Shown here piece by piece: positions 14,328 through 22,411 of a DNA stretch of 23,527 nt. Both the position numbers and the translations under genes were made by a program. How positions within the stretch are numbered: the first letter of the stretch is position 1; each line of letters begins with the position of its first letter. A model generated the notes under the pieces. That model did not search any database. It had not been told where the DNA came from and worked only from the letters and a program-made list of their open reading frames with translations. Origin of the DNA: JAAYLU01 sp964458805 (GTDB lineage: Bacteria > Synergistota > Synergistia > Synergistales > Aminobacteriaceae); NCBI GenBank assembly GCA_964458805.1, contig CAYWKH010000023.1:1-23527 (forward strand), read 5' to 3'.

Positions 14328-15211
14328 CTGTCGTCCTCGGACACGGCTCGGTACAGCTCTCTTAGTTTTCTCGCGCTCCTGTCGGGAGGATACGCCTCGG
14401 TGACATTGCGCCGCGCAAAGGCGGAGGCGCCTCTTCCTCCCTCGCCCAGGACCATCGTGAAGGCTTTCTTAACATCCTCGGCTGATTCGGAGAGCAGCGG
14501 GACATAACCATCCTTCCCGATTAATTCATCAAGGGGCGCGGAGCGGGCCGCTACGGTTGGTATCCCCCTCAGGGAGGCAAACGCCGCCAGCAAAGCCAGC
14601 GAGTCGGTCGGTCGAGGGAGCAGAAGGACGCAATTCCCCGAGGCGAACAGCTTCACCCCCTCCTCCGCCCGATCGAAGTCGATGAGCATGCTCGAAAGGG
14701 ACGCAGCTGCCTGGGCGTACAGGCGGCCGTCGTCCGAACTTCCGATGAGAAGGAAGAGGGCGGGACGGGACTCGTCGAATACATCCTTGCCCTCCTCCGT
14801 CCCCCAGCTCATCTTCATCTCGAATGCGGGAGGTATGTAGGTATAGCCGCGGGGAGCGGCGGAGGACAGGGTGGTCGGGTGCCCTTCCCATTCGGAGCCT
14901 TCGTCGAAACGGGTATGGACGGTCCTTGAGCGCGCACGGACAAACATCCACCAGGATGGGGGTTGTCCCCAAAGATGCCACAGCTTCCCCCTGGCGGCGA
15001 CGATGAACAGGCGTTCCATTGCGTTCAGCGACCTCCATGACAGCAAGCCCGGTATTCCCAAGGATTCCGTACCTCCTCCGGAATAGGACCGAATCACGGC
15101 CCCGTCACGAATCGCGGCACGGGCTACCGCTCCTGCGACAGCCGCCTCCCACGGGCGGAGCGACTCGCTAAGATACCAATAACAGTCCGTCTGTTTCATC
15201 TGCGCCACCAT
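14324..15211 (-). CDS. Glycosyltransferase, GT-B fold (group 1-like)
   Basis: A 295-residue protein. The C-terminal half resembles a GT4-type nucleotide-sugar domain: FLLIGSSDDGRLYAQA, then LLPRPTDSLALLAAFASLRGIPTVAARSAPLDELI, a loop GKDGYVPLL, and a helical end with VKKAFTMVLGE and REL. The acceptor-side N-terminal half is short, and the usual Gly-rich first loop is not clear, so it is a compact or divergent member. The tail position beside a lipid A-type acyltransferase gene suggests lipopolysaccharide core or similar glycolipid assembly, as inference. It begins seven bases after tyrS; the ATG at 15211 has only a weak AGAAGAG site one base upstream, and an ATG at 15199 is possible. Its stop overlaps the next start (TTGA), so the two are coupled. 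Confidence 0.72.
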   Translation of the reverse strand: MVAQMKQTDCYWYLSESLRPWEAAVAGAVARAAIRDGAVIRSYSGGGTESLGIPGLLSWRSLNAMERLFIVAARGKLWHLWGQPPSWWMFVRARSRTVHTRFDEGSEWEGHPTTLSSAAPRGYTYIPPAFEMKMSWGTEEGKDVFDESRPALFLLIGSSDDGRLYAQAAASLSSMLIDFDRAEEGVKLFASGNCVLLLPRPTDSLALLAAFASLRGIPTVAARSAPLDELIGKDGYVPLLSESAEDVKKAFTMVLGEGGRGASAFARRNVTEAYPPDRSARKLRELYRAVSEDDS

Positions 15212-15218
15212 CTCTTCT

Positions 15219-16499
15219 CTATTCGAACAGGATCATGAACATTCGTTTTTTTCCAAGTCGGACGAACAGGAATTTTCCGCCCAAAAGGGCGTCCTCGGAG
15301 ACAGACGCACCCTCGTCCGGTATTTTCACTCCGTTCACGTATAACCCGCCGCCCCTTATCAACCGCCGGACCTCGCTCTTGGACGGGCACGCCCCGGTGG
15401 ATACCAGCAGATCTGCCAACGGGGCGGGGAACGACCTTGGCGCCGACCCGCCGGGAGTCTCCGCGGCGAGCATCTCAAGTATCTCAAGTGAAAGATCCCT
15501 GGGCTCGAAGGAGTCGCCGAAGAGAATACGGCTCACCCTCTCGGCGGTACTGGCGCTCTCCTCTCCGTGGACTATCGTTGTGACCTCGAACGCCAGCCTC
15601 TTCTGAGCCTGCCTGAGTTCGGGGGACGTTTTTTGCGATTTCATTATCTCCCCGATCTCGTCCAGGGGAAGGAAGGTGAAAAGCTTCAGCAGCTTCTCCA
15701 TCGCCTGGTCCTCGGCGTTCATCCAGAACTGGTAAAACTTGTAGGGGGACGTGCGGGCCGGGTCGAGCCAGACGGCGCCCTCCTCCGTCTTGCCGAACTT
15801 ATTCCCGGAGGAGGTAAGAAGCAGCGGTTGCGTCGCCCCGAAGGCAGTTCCACCGGCCTTCTTCCTGATCAGGTCGACTCCGAAGATGATGTTGCCCTGC
15901 TGGTCGTTCCCCCCCATCTGCAGACGGCATCCGTACTGCCGGAACAGGTGCAGGAAGTCGTAGGCCTGCAGCAGCACGTAGGAGAACTCGGTGTACGAGA
16001 TGCTCTTCTCGGGGTCCTCCAGGCGGCTTTTGACGTACTCCCTGGACACCATGGCATTGACCGAGAAGAACTTCCCTACCTCCCTTAGGACCTCCAAAAA
16101 CGTCAGCTTTCCCAGCCAGTCATAGTTGTTGATCATGAGGGCTGACGACTGCCCGCAATTGAAGTCGAGGAAGTGGGCTAGCTGCTTCTTCACGGCCTCC
16201 ATGTTCTCCATGGTCTTCTCCACCGTGAGCAGGACCCGCTCCTTGCTCTTCCCCGAGGGGTCTCCGATCAGCCCGGTTCCTCCCCCGGCCAGAGGTATCG
16301 GGCGGTGGCCGCATCGCTGTATCCATGCCAAGGCCATTATTGGTATCAGGTGCCCCACGTGGAGGCTGTCCGCTGTCGGATCGAAGCCCACGTAGGCGGT
16401 CACCATCTCCCTTTTGAAGAGGACGCTCAGCTCCTCCTCGTTGCTGCACCACTCCACGTGCCCCCGTTCTTTCAGGACTAAAAGCGCGTCCTCAAACAT
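15219..16499 (-). CDS. tyrS: Tyrosyl-tRNA synthetase
   Basis: A class I aminoacyl-tRNA synthetase that charges tRNA-Tyr. It has 426 residues, typical of the bacterial enzyme. Landmarks are YVGFDPTADSLHVGH (36-50; HVGH is the HIGH motif), the tyrosine-site GGGTGLIGDPSGK (72-84), GGNDQQGNI (197-205), the KMSKS loop as NKFGKTEEG (233-241), and a C-terminal S4 RNA-binding domain from about 355 (SEVRRLIRGGGLYVNG). KFGKT is the usual form in one of the two bacterial TyrRS groups. The frame is open to 16613, but the ATG at 16499 lies seven bases after AGGAGG and gives the standard N-terminus. The gap of 83 bases before it holds hairpins but is too short for a T-box. It sits inside a long operon between an unknown membrane-anchored protein and a glycosyltransferase. 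Confidence 0.95.
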   Translation of the reverse strand: MFEDALLVLKERGHVEWCSNEEELSVLFKREMVTAYVGFDPTADSLHVGHLIPIMALAWIQRCGHRPIPLAGGGTGLIGDPSGKSKERVLLTVEKTMENMEAVKKQLAHFLDFNCGQSSALMINNYDWLGKLTFLEVLREVGKFFSVNAMVSREYVKSRLEDPEKSISYTEFSYVLLQAYDFLHLFRQYGCRLQMGGNDQQGNIIFGVDLIRKKAGGTAFGATQPLLLTSSGNKFGKTEEGAVWLDPARTSPYKFYQFWMNAEDQAMEKLLKLFTFLPLDEIGEIMKSQKTSPELRQAQKRLAFEVTTIVHGEESASTAERVSRILFGDSFEPRDLSLEILEMLAAETPGGSAPRSFPAPLADLLVSTGACPSKSEVRRLIRGGGLYVNGVKIPDEGASVSEDALLGGKFLFVRLGKKRMFMILFE

Positions 16500-16511
16500 T
16501 CCTTCCCCTCC

Positions 16512-16542
16512 TGCCAGATAATACAGGCCCGAAGGCCTGGCA
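16512..16542 (-). promoter_or_regulatory. Two overlapping hairpins in the tyrS leader
   Basis: On the minus strand CAGGCC-TTCG-GGCCTG (16539-16524) is a perfect six-pair stem with the very stable UUCG tetraloop. A second inverted repeat TGCCAG/CTGGCA (16542-16537 with 16517-16512) shares three bases with the first and ends on the first base of the AGGAGG site. No T-run follows. It could tune tyrS translation or mark an RNA processing site; no function is shown. Confidence 0.5.
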
Positions 16543-16582
16543 AACCAACATGCCGACATTCTTCGTGGAAGCCTGCGGTTGA

Positions 16583-18076
16583 TCAGTGTCTCGCGGGCTT
16601 TGTGTACAGCCACTCAAGCCTGCCGCCGGCCGGCGTCGGCATCACCAGGGTCAGCGTGCCAAGGCTCTCGAGGAGCCGCGAGGCTCTCGTGATCGAGCCT
16701 GATTCCAGCCCGGTCACGACCTTGCCCGCATCTTTGATGGTCCTCGCGAGCCCCCGCATCGCAAAGAGCGCCTGCTCAACGTCGAGAAAAGCCCAAAAAA
16801 AAGCGCCTCGGACATCCTCCAACTCTCCGGCGTAGTCGCACAGGGGGCGAGTGCGCCCTGGTTTTAAAGCTTCGCCCTCGATCAGTCCGAGCTTCAACAC
16901 CCCGGGATTTGCCGCGGCCAGAATGGAAAATGGTATCGACGATGCACCGCCGCTTGGATAGCCGGGGGCTTTTTCCACCATCGGCACCTGTGAACCCAGG
17001 TATCCTGTCCAAAACTGGTCGGCGAACTCCATGCCCTTGACTCCCCTGCCCGGCAGCTCCAGCAGTATTCCGGGGATGCTGAACAGCAGGAACTTTCCGG
17101 TACCGCAAAGCGAGAGGACGCACGGGCCTGGAATCAGTTCCTCCAAATAGTTGAACGAGTCGCCCAGGCGCTCCTGCAGGAACACCGCCGCATTCGAAGT
17201 CTTCCAAGTCTTGAACAGTGTTTCCGGGAGAATGAAGCCCGCCGCTGCCACCAGTGGCTCCGGGAACTCGCAGTTAGCGCCGAGGTCTTCATCAAGCGGG
17301 CTATCGAGCTGACCGCGAAAAACCTCCGGAAGTCCGTCGATAATCCACCTCATCTCGCCCCCGCCGGCCCTCTCCCTCCACGCCGCGGATACCGTGACTC
17401 TTTCCTTTTCGACTGGCAAACCCTCGATGGAGGCCAAGCTGGAGATTAGTCCGCCATCGGAGAGGAGTATTCGCCCCGGCCACGTCCGGCCTCGCGAAGG
17501 CGGCGGTTCGATTGGCTCCAGCATTTTTCGGAGAGCCAACCCCATTCTCCTCAATCCGTCGCACGTCGACGAGACCATGACGACTCCCCGGTCGGCGCAG
17601 ACGAAGAGTCCATCCCCTCCGCTTTCCGTGGTCAACGCAAATACTTCGTCATCCTCGGTGCGCACCAAGGCGGGAGAGTCGCCCTGGCGGCTGTCCGCAA
17701 GCTCTTGAAGAACGTTCGCGGACGGGGACCCGGCACCTGTGCGGATTCTCGCCGCCAGATGCAGGTGAACGCCGAATTTCGAGTAGGTCAGCAACGCCGC
17801 GGTCTCCCCGGCTTCATCGAGCATCGGGGTCAGCAGGGAAACCCAGTCGGACGGCACACCTCTCTCTGCGAGGACATCAGCCGCTGCGCCAACTACCGGC
17901 AATACGGCTGAAGCGGCGGAGTGCTCCAGGTAGAGGAAGGGCGCATCCTCCGGAGGGGAGGGTATGAATGAACTCATCCGCGAACCCTCCGGGCCGAGCG
18001 CGTTATAGACAGTGTACGCAATAACTATGCTCGTCACCGCGAAAACTAGGCCCGAAGCTTTCACCTTTCCACCCAT
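16583..18076 (-). CDS. Membrane-anchored hypothetical protein
   Basis: A 497-residue protein with one N-terminal membrane helix (about residues 8-27) preceded by GGKVKAS, so most of it should lie outside the cytoplasm; no signal-peptidase or lipobox site is obvious. The rest is a mix of short strands and helices with repeated phrases of the type PFLYLEHSAASAVLPVVG, EELIPGPCVLSLCGTGKFLLFSIPG and ARLLESLGTLTLVMPTPAGG. These recall large secreted bacterial proteins of unknown function that judge a target's accumulated value, but I cannot name the family. Four or five Cys are scattered without a clear motif. The ATG at 18076 has GGAGG six bases upstream. It lies between the beta-CASP gene (31 bases away) and tyrS (83 bases) on the same strand. 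Confidence 0.75.
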   Translation of the reverse strand: MGGKVKASGLVFAVTSIVIAYTVYNALGPEGSRMSSFIPSPPEDAPFLYLEHSAASAVLPVVGAAADVLAERGVPSDWVSLLTPMLDEAGETAALLTYSKFGVHLHLAARIRTGAGSPSANVLQELADSRQGDSPALVRTEDDEVFALTTESGGDGLFVCADRGVVMVSSTCDGLRRMGLALRKMLEPIEPPPSRGRTWPGRILLSDGGLISSLASIEGLPVEKERVTVSAAWRERAGGGEMRWIIDGLPEVFRGQLDSPLDEDLGANCEFPEPLVAAAGFILPETLFKTWKTSNAAVFLQERLGDSFNYLEELIPGPCVLSLCGTGKFLLFSIPGILLELPGRGVKGMEFADQFWTGYLGSQVPMVEKAPGYPSGGASSIPFSILAAANPGVLKLGLIEGEALKPGRTRPLCDYAGELEDVRGAFFWAFLDVEQALFAMRGLARTIKDAGKVVTGLESGSITRASRLLESLGTLTLVMPTPAGGRLEWLYTKPARH

Positions 18077-18107
18077 TTAGCACCTCCCGAGATGGACGGA
18101 GCTCACC

Positions 18108-19712
18108 CTAGTCCGTCGACCGACTCCTGGATACCTTGTCGTATGCTGTCTCCAGGAGGATCTTGCTGGACTTGAGCAGAGGGACCAGGCCGTCCAGGCC
18201 GGAGGAGACGGAGTTGTTCTCCAGCTTCAGCGCAAGCGACTGGATGTCCGTCAGGATGCCCGAGACTTCCTCCTTTACAAGGACGACCGGCTGAGAAGTC
18301 ATCCTGTGGACGCTAGCCGAGCCGTTGGGCTCCAGCTCTATCTCCTGCCCCGCGAAGGGTATCGCGCTCGTCCTGCCCGCGTCCTTCAAGGCCTCGGATA
18401 GCGCCAGCGACGACGCAGGTTCACCATGGGTTATGATGAACAGGGGAGATGTCGTGAAGTTGTCCGCCCACGCGAGAAGGTCGTTCTTGTCCGCATGCGC
18501 CGAGAAGCCGTTTATTGTATGCACCTGCGCCTTCACTGTCACGTCCTCTCCGGCGATTCTCAGGATCTTCTCCCCCTCCACGATCCTGCGCCCGAGCGTC
18601 CCGTGCGCCTGGTAACCGACGAACACCACGTGATTCTTGGGGTTCCAGATGCCGTGTTTCAGGTGGTGAACGATGCGTCCGCCGTTGGCCATGCCGCTGC
18701 CGGCTACTATCACGCCATGTTTTAGCGAATTTATCGCCTGGGACTCCTCGACGCTCGAAACGTACTTCAACCTCTCGGGCGCGAACGGGTCCTTCCCCTG
18801 GCTTAAATACTGCTGCATCTCGGAGGACAGGAGGTTCATGTGTTTCCTGTATATCTCCGTGGCCTTGACCCCCATGGGAGAGTCGAAAAATATCGGCACG
18901 CCGGACGACATTGCACCCTCGTCTTTCAGAAGGGCCAGCTCGTACAGGATCCTCTGGGCGCGATCTACGACAAAGCTGGGGATGAAGACTTTCGCCTTGT
19001 CCTTCAGAGCCCTGGTGATCACGTCGCGAAACTCCGCGCGGCTCTCCCCGGTGTTCTTGTGCAGGCGATCGCCGTAGGTGGATTCAATGACTACATAGTC
19101 GGCCGACGAGATGATGGCCGGGGTTCTCTCCATGACCGTTTTCTGCGGTCCGAGGTCGCCGCTGAAGACAATCTTGACCTGCTTGTCGTCCTCCTCCAAC
19201 CACACCTCGAGGATCGCGCTGCCGAGTATGTGCCCGGCGTCCCTGAAGCGCACGGACACCCCTGGCGCCACGCCTGTCTTTTCGTCGTAGCCGACCGCCG
19301 TCAGGGACTTTACGGCGGTGTCGACGTCATCTACGGAGTACAGCGGCGCCACCGGGTCAAGCCCCTTTCTGGAGTTCTTCTTGGTCTTCCATTCGGCCTC
19401 CTCTCTCATCAGGTTGGCCGAATCGTGCCAAAGCACCCTGACCAGCTCCACAGTCGGGAGAGTGGTCATTACCCTGCCCTTGAAGCCCTCCTTCACAAGC
19501 AGGGGAATCCTGCCGGAGTGGTCCAGGTGGGCGTGTGTCAGAAGCACCGCATCAATCGAAGCGGCGGAGAATAAAAACAGCTCGCGGTTCTTCTTCTCGT
19601 CATCCCTGCCCTGGAACATGCCGCAATCGACTATGACGCGGCTGCCACCGCACTCCAGAAGGTAGCTTGATCCTGTGACTTCACCAGCCGCTCCCAGTAC
19701 CTTAAGTCTCAT
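18108..19712 (-). CDS. Beta-CASP MBL-fold RNase-like protein
   Basis: A 534-residue metallo-beta-lactamase protein of the RNA-processing beta-CASP group, related to CPSF73/Ysh1-type exonucleases and endonucleases. The metal motif is LTHAHLDHSG (59-68, HxHxDH). Further landmarks are DAGHILGSA (motif 3), FSGDLGP (motif 4), ESTYGDR at the start of the beta-CASP insert, the strand-loop GSGMANGGRIVHHL, and the C-terminal NGFSAHADK and ITHGEP motifs. An extra helical tail of about 80 residues follows. Such enzymes process or degrade RNA in the cytoplasm; the substrate is not known. The ATG overlaps the histidine kinase gene by 11 bases and has GGGAGG four bases upstream, so it is coupled to the two-component pair. 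Confidence 0.9.
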   Translation of the reverse strand: MRLKVLGAAGEVTGSSYLLECGGSRVIVDCGMFQGRDDEKKNRELFLFSAASIDAVLLTHAHLDHSGRIPLLVKEGFKGRVMTTLPTVELVRVLWHDSANLMREEAEWKTKKNSRKGLDPVAPLYSVDDVDTAVKSLTAVGYDEKTGVAPGVSVRFRDAGHILGSAILEVWLEEDDKQVKIVFSGDLGPQKTVMERTPAIISSADYVVIESTYGDRLHKNTGESRAEFRDVITRALKDKAKVFIPSFVVDRAQRILYELALLKDEGAMSSGVPIFFDSPMGVKATEIYRKHMNLLSSEMQQYLSQGKDPFAPERLKYVSSVEESQAINSLKHGVIVAGSGMANGGRIVHHLKHGIWNPKNHVVFVGYQAHGTLGRRIVEGEKILRIAGEDVTVKAQVHTINGFSAHADKNDLLAWADNFTTSPLFIITHGEPASSLALSEALKDAGRTSAIPFAGQEIELEPNGSASVHRMTSQPVVLVKEEVSGILTDIQSLALKLENNSVSSGLDGLVPLLKSSKILLETAYDKVSRSRSTD

Positions 19713-21135
19713 AAGCCCTCCCTGCCGGGATTCCTCCTCCTTCCGTCGCGCACGGCACCTCGTGCCCCTCGCCGTCCCTCGTCGGAGCCAGGGGAATAGT
19801 GCAGCGAACCGTAGTTCCTCCCTCTTTGCCTAAGAAAACCTCCATCCTGCCGCCGACGATGGCCATTCTCTCCTGCATGTTGGCCAGTCCTCTGTGCCCC
19901 TCGACCCTCAATCTCTCGTAGTTCAGGTCGAAACTGAACCCGCAGCCGTCGTCCTTTATCTCGAAGACCGCGTTCTCCCCCTCCTTGACGATGCTGACAG
20001 TCATGAAGCCGGCCTTGCCGTGGCGAACCGCATTGGAGACGGCCTCCTGCAGGATGCGCGACAGGGGAAGAAGTCTCTCCTGCTCAATCTCCACGGAGTC
20101 GTCCACCTCGACAGAAATATCGATGTTGTAATGCCTTGCGAGACGCTCGCTCTGCTCGGTCATGGCCTCCTTCAGGCCGAGGTCGATCCACGGTGGGGAC
20201 AGTTCGTCGCACATCTCCCTCAACTCCCTCACCGCGACCTGGGCCGTCTCCTCCGCGAGCAACAGGCGTTCTCCGATCAATTTCTCGTCCCGGGTCATCC
20301 TGGACAGGCGCACCTGCTGTATCATCGCGGTGATGTTCTGCAGGGGGCCGTCGTGCAGCTCCCGCGCAATCCTGGATTTCTCCCGCTCCTGCACCCGGAC
20401 TATGTCGTTAACGTAGCGGTTGCGAAGAACCGCGCGCTCCAGCGCGGCCCTCGCTAGCTTGTACAGCACGGCCCGAAGGCTGTCGATCTCCGCGACGGCC
20501 CTGGTGTCGGACGGAATGGGCAGATCTCGACCCCAATTGAGCTCCTCCAGCTCCGCGACGAGCCTCCTGAGCGGGCTCACCAGCCATCTCCACAGCGCCA
20601 GCAGGGCGAGAAGAATACAGATGGCCATTATCAATCCGAGTACGGACCACAGCCTGCTCCCCTTAGCCAGGGGCCCCAGGAGCTGCTCCCAGGCGACCGC
20701 GGCTATGACGTACTTCTCTCCGCCGCGTACCGGGTAGACCGCCAGGGTGTACAGATCCCCGTCCTTGTCCTTTATCTCCACTGCCTGTCCTATCGGTATA
20801 TTCGGGCGCCACACGGCCGCGATATCGGCCCCCGGCGAGGCGAAAAGCAACTGTCCGTCCGCGTGAAGCACCGCTATCCAGCCGGGAACGGACGGCCCCC
20901 ACGAGAACAGCCTGAGGCCGCGTATTCCCATCATGTTCATCTCCAGCCCCCAGCCGAGGGGCTCGTTGGCAAGTACCCTGGACGCGGTGTTCTCCGCCAT
21001 CTCCTGGACATATGACCGCGCTACGTAGCGAATGGCCCACTCATGCTGGAGGATGCCCAGCCCCGACACCAGCAGCACGGCGAATGACGGCAGCATCAGG
21101 GCAAAAACGATGAAGAGAAGGAGGCGCCTTCTCAT
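19702..21135 (-). CDS. Sensor histidine kinase, NarL/DegS-type (HisKA_3)
   Basis: A 477-residue inner-membrane kinase. TM1 spans about 5-28 and TM2 about 162-184, with an extracytoplasmic sensor domain of roughly 130 residues between them. A HAMP-like linker follows (SPLRRLVAELEELNWGRDLPIP). The dimerisation/phosphoacceptor segment is RIARELHDGPLQ, with His261. The ATPase domain has the N-box LQEAVSNAVRHG (362-373), DDGCGF (395-400) and GLANMQERM. This pattern is HisKA_3 with a HATPase_c domain. The stimulus cannot be read from sequence. The last 30 residues after the ATPase fold are a Gly-rich tail. The ATG overlaps the response regulator stop by four bases (ATGA), with AGGAG upstream. It phosphorylates the regulator encoded just before it. 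Confidence 0.94.
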   Translation of the reverse strand: MRRRLLLFIVFALMLPSFAVLLVSGLGILQHEWAIRYVARSYVQEMAENTASRVLANEPLGWGLEMNMMGIRGLRLFSWGPSVPGWIAVLHADGQLLFASPGADIAAVWRPNIPIGQAVEIKDKDGDLYTLAVYPVRGGEKYVIAAVAWEQLLGPLAKGSRLWSVLGLIMAICILLALLALWRWLVSPLRRLVAELEELNWGRDLPIPSDTRAVAEIDSLRAVLYKLARAALERAVLRNRYVNDIVRVQEREKSRIARELHDGPLQNITAMIQQVRLSRMTRDEKLIGERLLLAEETAQVAVRELREMCDELSPPWIDLGLKEAMTEQSERLARHYNIDISVEVDDSVEIEQERLLPLSRILQEAVSNAVRHGKAGFMTVSIVKEGENAVFEIKDDGCGFSFDLNYERLRVEGHRGLANMQERMAIVGGRMEVFLGKEGGTTVRCTIPLAPTRDGEGHEVPCATEGGGIPAGRAYET

Positions 21136-21767
21136 TCAAGCAGCTCCTCCAGCATCACGACCCCGTACTTTAGCGCCAGTAGCAGCGACTCGGTCTTGTT
21201 CTTGGCGCCCAGCTTGTCGTAGATGGACGCCAAGTGGGTCTGAACCGTCCTCTCGCTTATGAACAACCTGGCCGCCACTTCTTTGCTGGAGAGGCCCTTG
21301 GCGGCCAACACGAGAACCTCCCTCTCTCTGGCAGAGAGCGGCTCCGGAGAGAAATCCCCGCTGCCCATGGCCGACGCCACCTCGGAATCGAGGTAAAAGC
21401 CGCCCTTCGACACCGTCCCTATGGCCCTTGCGATCTCCTCGGGCGTGGCTGTCTTGAGGATAAAACCCCTGGCGCCTGCCCTCAGAGAGGCCAGGACATA
21501 CTGCTGGGCATCGTAGGACGTCAGCATGATCACCGCGACCGGGAGCCCCGACTCCTTAACCCTGCGTGCGACCGACACACCGTCCTCCCCCGGCATTCTG
21601 ATGTCCAAAAGGGCGACGTCCGGCTTTATCTCGGAGATCATCTTCCAAGCCGAAATCCCGTCCTCGGCCTCGCCAACGAGCTCGACAGAGCTCTCCTGGG
21701 AGAGAAAGGCGGAGATGCCCGCCCTCGTAAGTGGATGATCATCTGCCAATAAGACCCTAATTGCCAT
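21132..21767 (-). CDS. NarL/LuxR-family response regulator
   Basis: A 211-residue DNA-binding regulator. The receiver domain has the acidic pair LADDHP (Asp9, Asp10), phosphoacceptor Asp55 in LLDIRMPGEDG, Thr83 and Lys105. The C-terminal helix-turn-helix (143-200) is a textbook GerE/LuxR domain: LSAREREVLVLAAKGLSSKEVA, then ERTVQTHLASIYDKLGA. It should dimerise and bind promoter DNA after phosphorylation by the kinase encoded next. The frame can be extended to a GTG at 21776, but the ATG at 21767 follows GAGGGG by eight bases and gives the standard MAIRVLLADD start. A 57-base gap, with an AT-rich piece (AATTATTTTTATT), separates it from the HD gene. Its targets are unknown; the surrounding operon is a candidate. 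Confidence 0.95.
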   Translation of the reverse strand: MAIRVLLADDHPLTRAGISAFLSQESSVELVGEAEDGISAWKMISEIKPDVALLDIRMPGEDGVSVARRVKESGLPVAVIMLTSYDAQQYVLASLRAGARGFILKTATPEEIARAIGTVSKGGFYLDSEVASAMGSGDFSPEPLSAREREVLVLAAKGLSSKEVAARLFISERTVQTHLASIYDKLGAKNKTESLLLALKYGVVMLEELLE

Positions 21768-21824
21768 GAAGCCCACCCCTCATGCCGCGCGCTGGAAGCT
21801 CCCGGCACGGCGAATTATTTTTAT

Positions 21825-22409
21825 TCAGGCCCCCGCCGACTCCCCCAGACCCAGCTCCGGTTCGACGAGCCTCAGGGCCTGTATGACCCACTCTATGACC
21901 TCGTCGAGCTGCATGGGTATCATCTCCGCGCCCTTGACGATGAGATCCCTGTCGACGCCCCTCGCAAACGCCTTGTCCTTCCATTTCTTCCTGACCGACT
22001 TCACCTCGAGATCCTGGACCGAGCGGCTGGGGCGGACGAGCGCCGCCGTTATCACCAACCCTGTCAGCTCGTCGATAGTGTACAGGACCTTCTCCATGTC
22101 GCTCTCGGGCTTCGTGTCCGAGCACATGCCCCAGCCGTGGGCGAGCACCGCCCTGACTATATCGTCAGGCCACCCGTCCTCGGCGAGCCACCTGGCGCCC
22201 TCCAGGGTGTGCCGTTCAGGCGTCGACTGCATCTTCTCCCAGTCAATGTCGTGCAACAGGCCCGCCATTCCCCACTTCTCTACGTCGCCGCCCATCCGGT
22301 CGGCGAAGTACCTCATGGTCGCCTCGACGGCGATGGCGTGCTTGATATGCCCTTCATCTTTGTTGTGCTTTCTCAGGAGATCGAAAGCGCGCTCGCGCGT
22401 GTAATCCAT
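21825..22409 (-). CDS. HD-domain (HDIG-like) phosphohydrolase
   Basis: A 194-residue soluble protein of the HD superfamily, metal-dependent phosphohydrolases acting on nucleotides or related phosphates. The visible ligands are His21/His24 (GHIKHA), His53-Asp54 (LLHDIDWEKM), His67 (ERHTLEGA), His91 (LAHGWG) and Asp113 (TIDELTG). The LLHDIDxE form with a following EGARWLAEDGWP is common in small stand-alone HD proteins of anaerobes; the substrate is unknown. Two starts are possible: ATG at 22409, 11 bases after GGAGG, or TTG at 22415, five bases after it and overlapping the deaminase TGA stop as TTGA. The ATG is listed; the TTG would add two residues. Either way it is co-transcribed with the deaminase-like gene. 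Confidence 0.85.
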   Translation of the reverse strand: MDYTRERAFDLLRKHNKDEGHIKHAIAVEATMRYFADRMGGDVEKWGMAGLLHDIDWEKMQSTPERHTLEGARWLAEDGWPDDIVRAVLAHGWGMCSDTKPESDMEKVLYTIDELTGLVITAALVRPSRSVQDLEVKSVRKKWKDKAFARGVDRDLIVKGAEMIPMQLDEVIEWVIQALRLVEPELGLGESAGA

Positions 22410-22411
22410 AT

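Noticed and set aside
13383..14507. A 374-codon open frame on the plus strand
   Set aside because: It is antisense to the acyltransferase and glycosyltransferase genes, both with recognisable motifs. The translation has low-complexity Arg/Pro/Ser content and no domain.
16500..16582. T-box leader before tyrS
   Set aside because: The gap is only 83 bases and shows no T-box core sequence or long specifier stem. Only two short hairpins are present.
18095..18117. Hairpin across the stop codon of the beta-CASP gene
   Set aside because: A six-base stem with an 11-base loop and no T-run, partly coding. Expected by chance at this base composition.
18840..19574. A 244-codon open frame on the plus strand
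   Set aside because: It is antisense to the beta-CASP gene. Its His/Arg/Val-rich translation has no motif.
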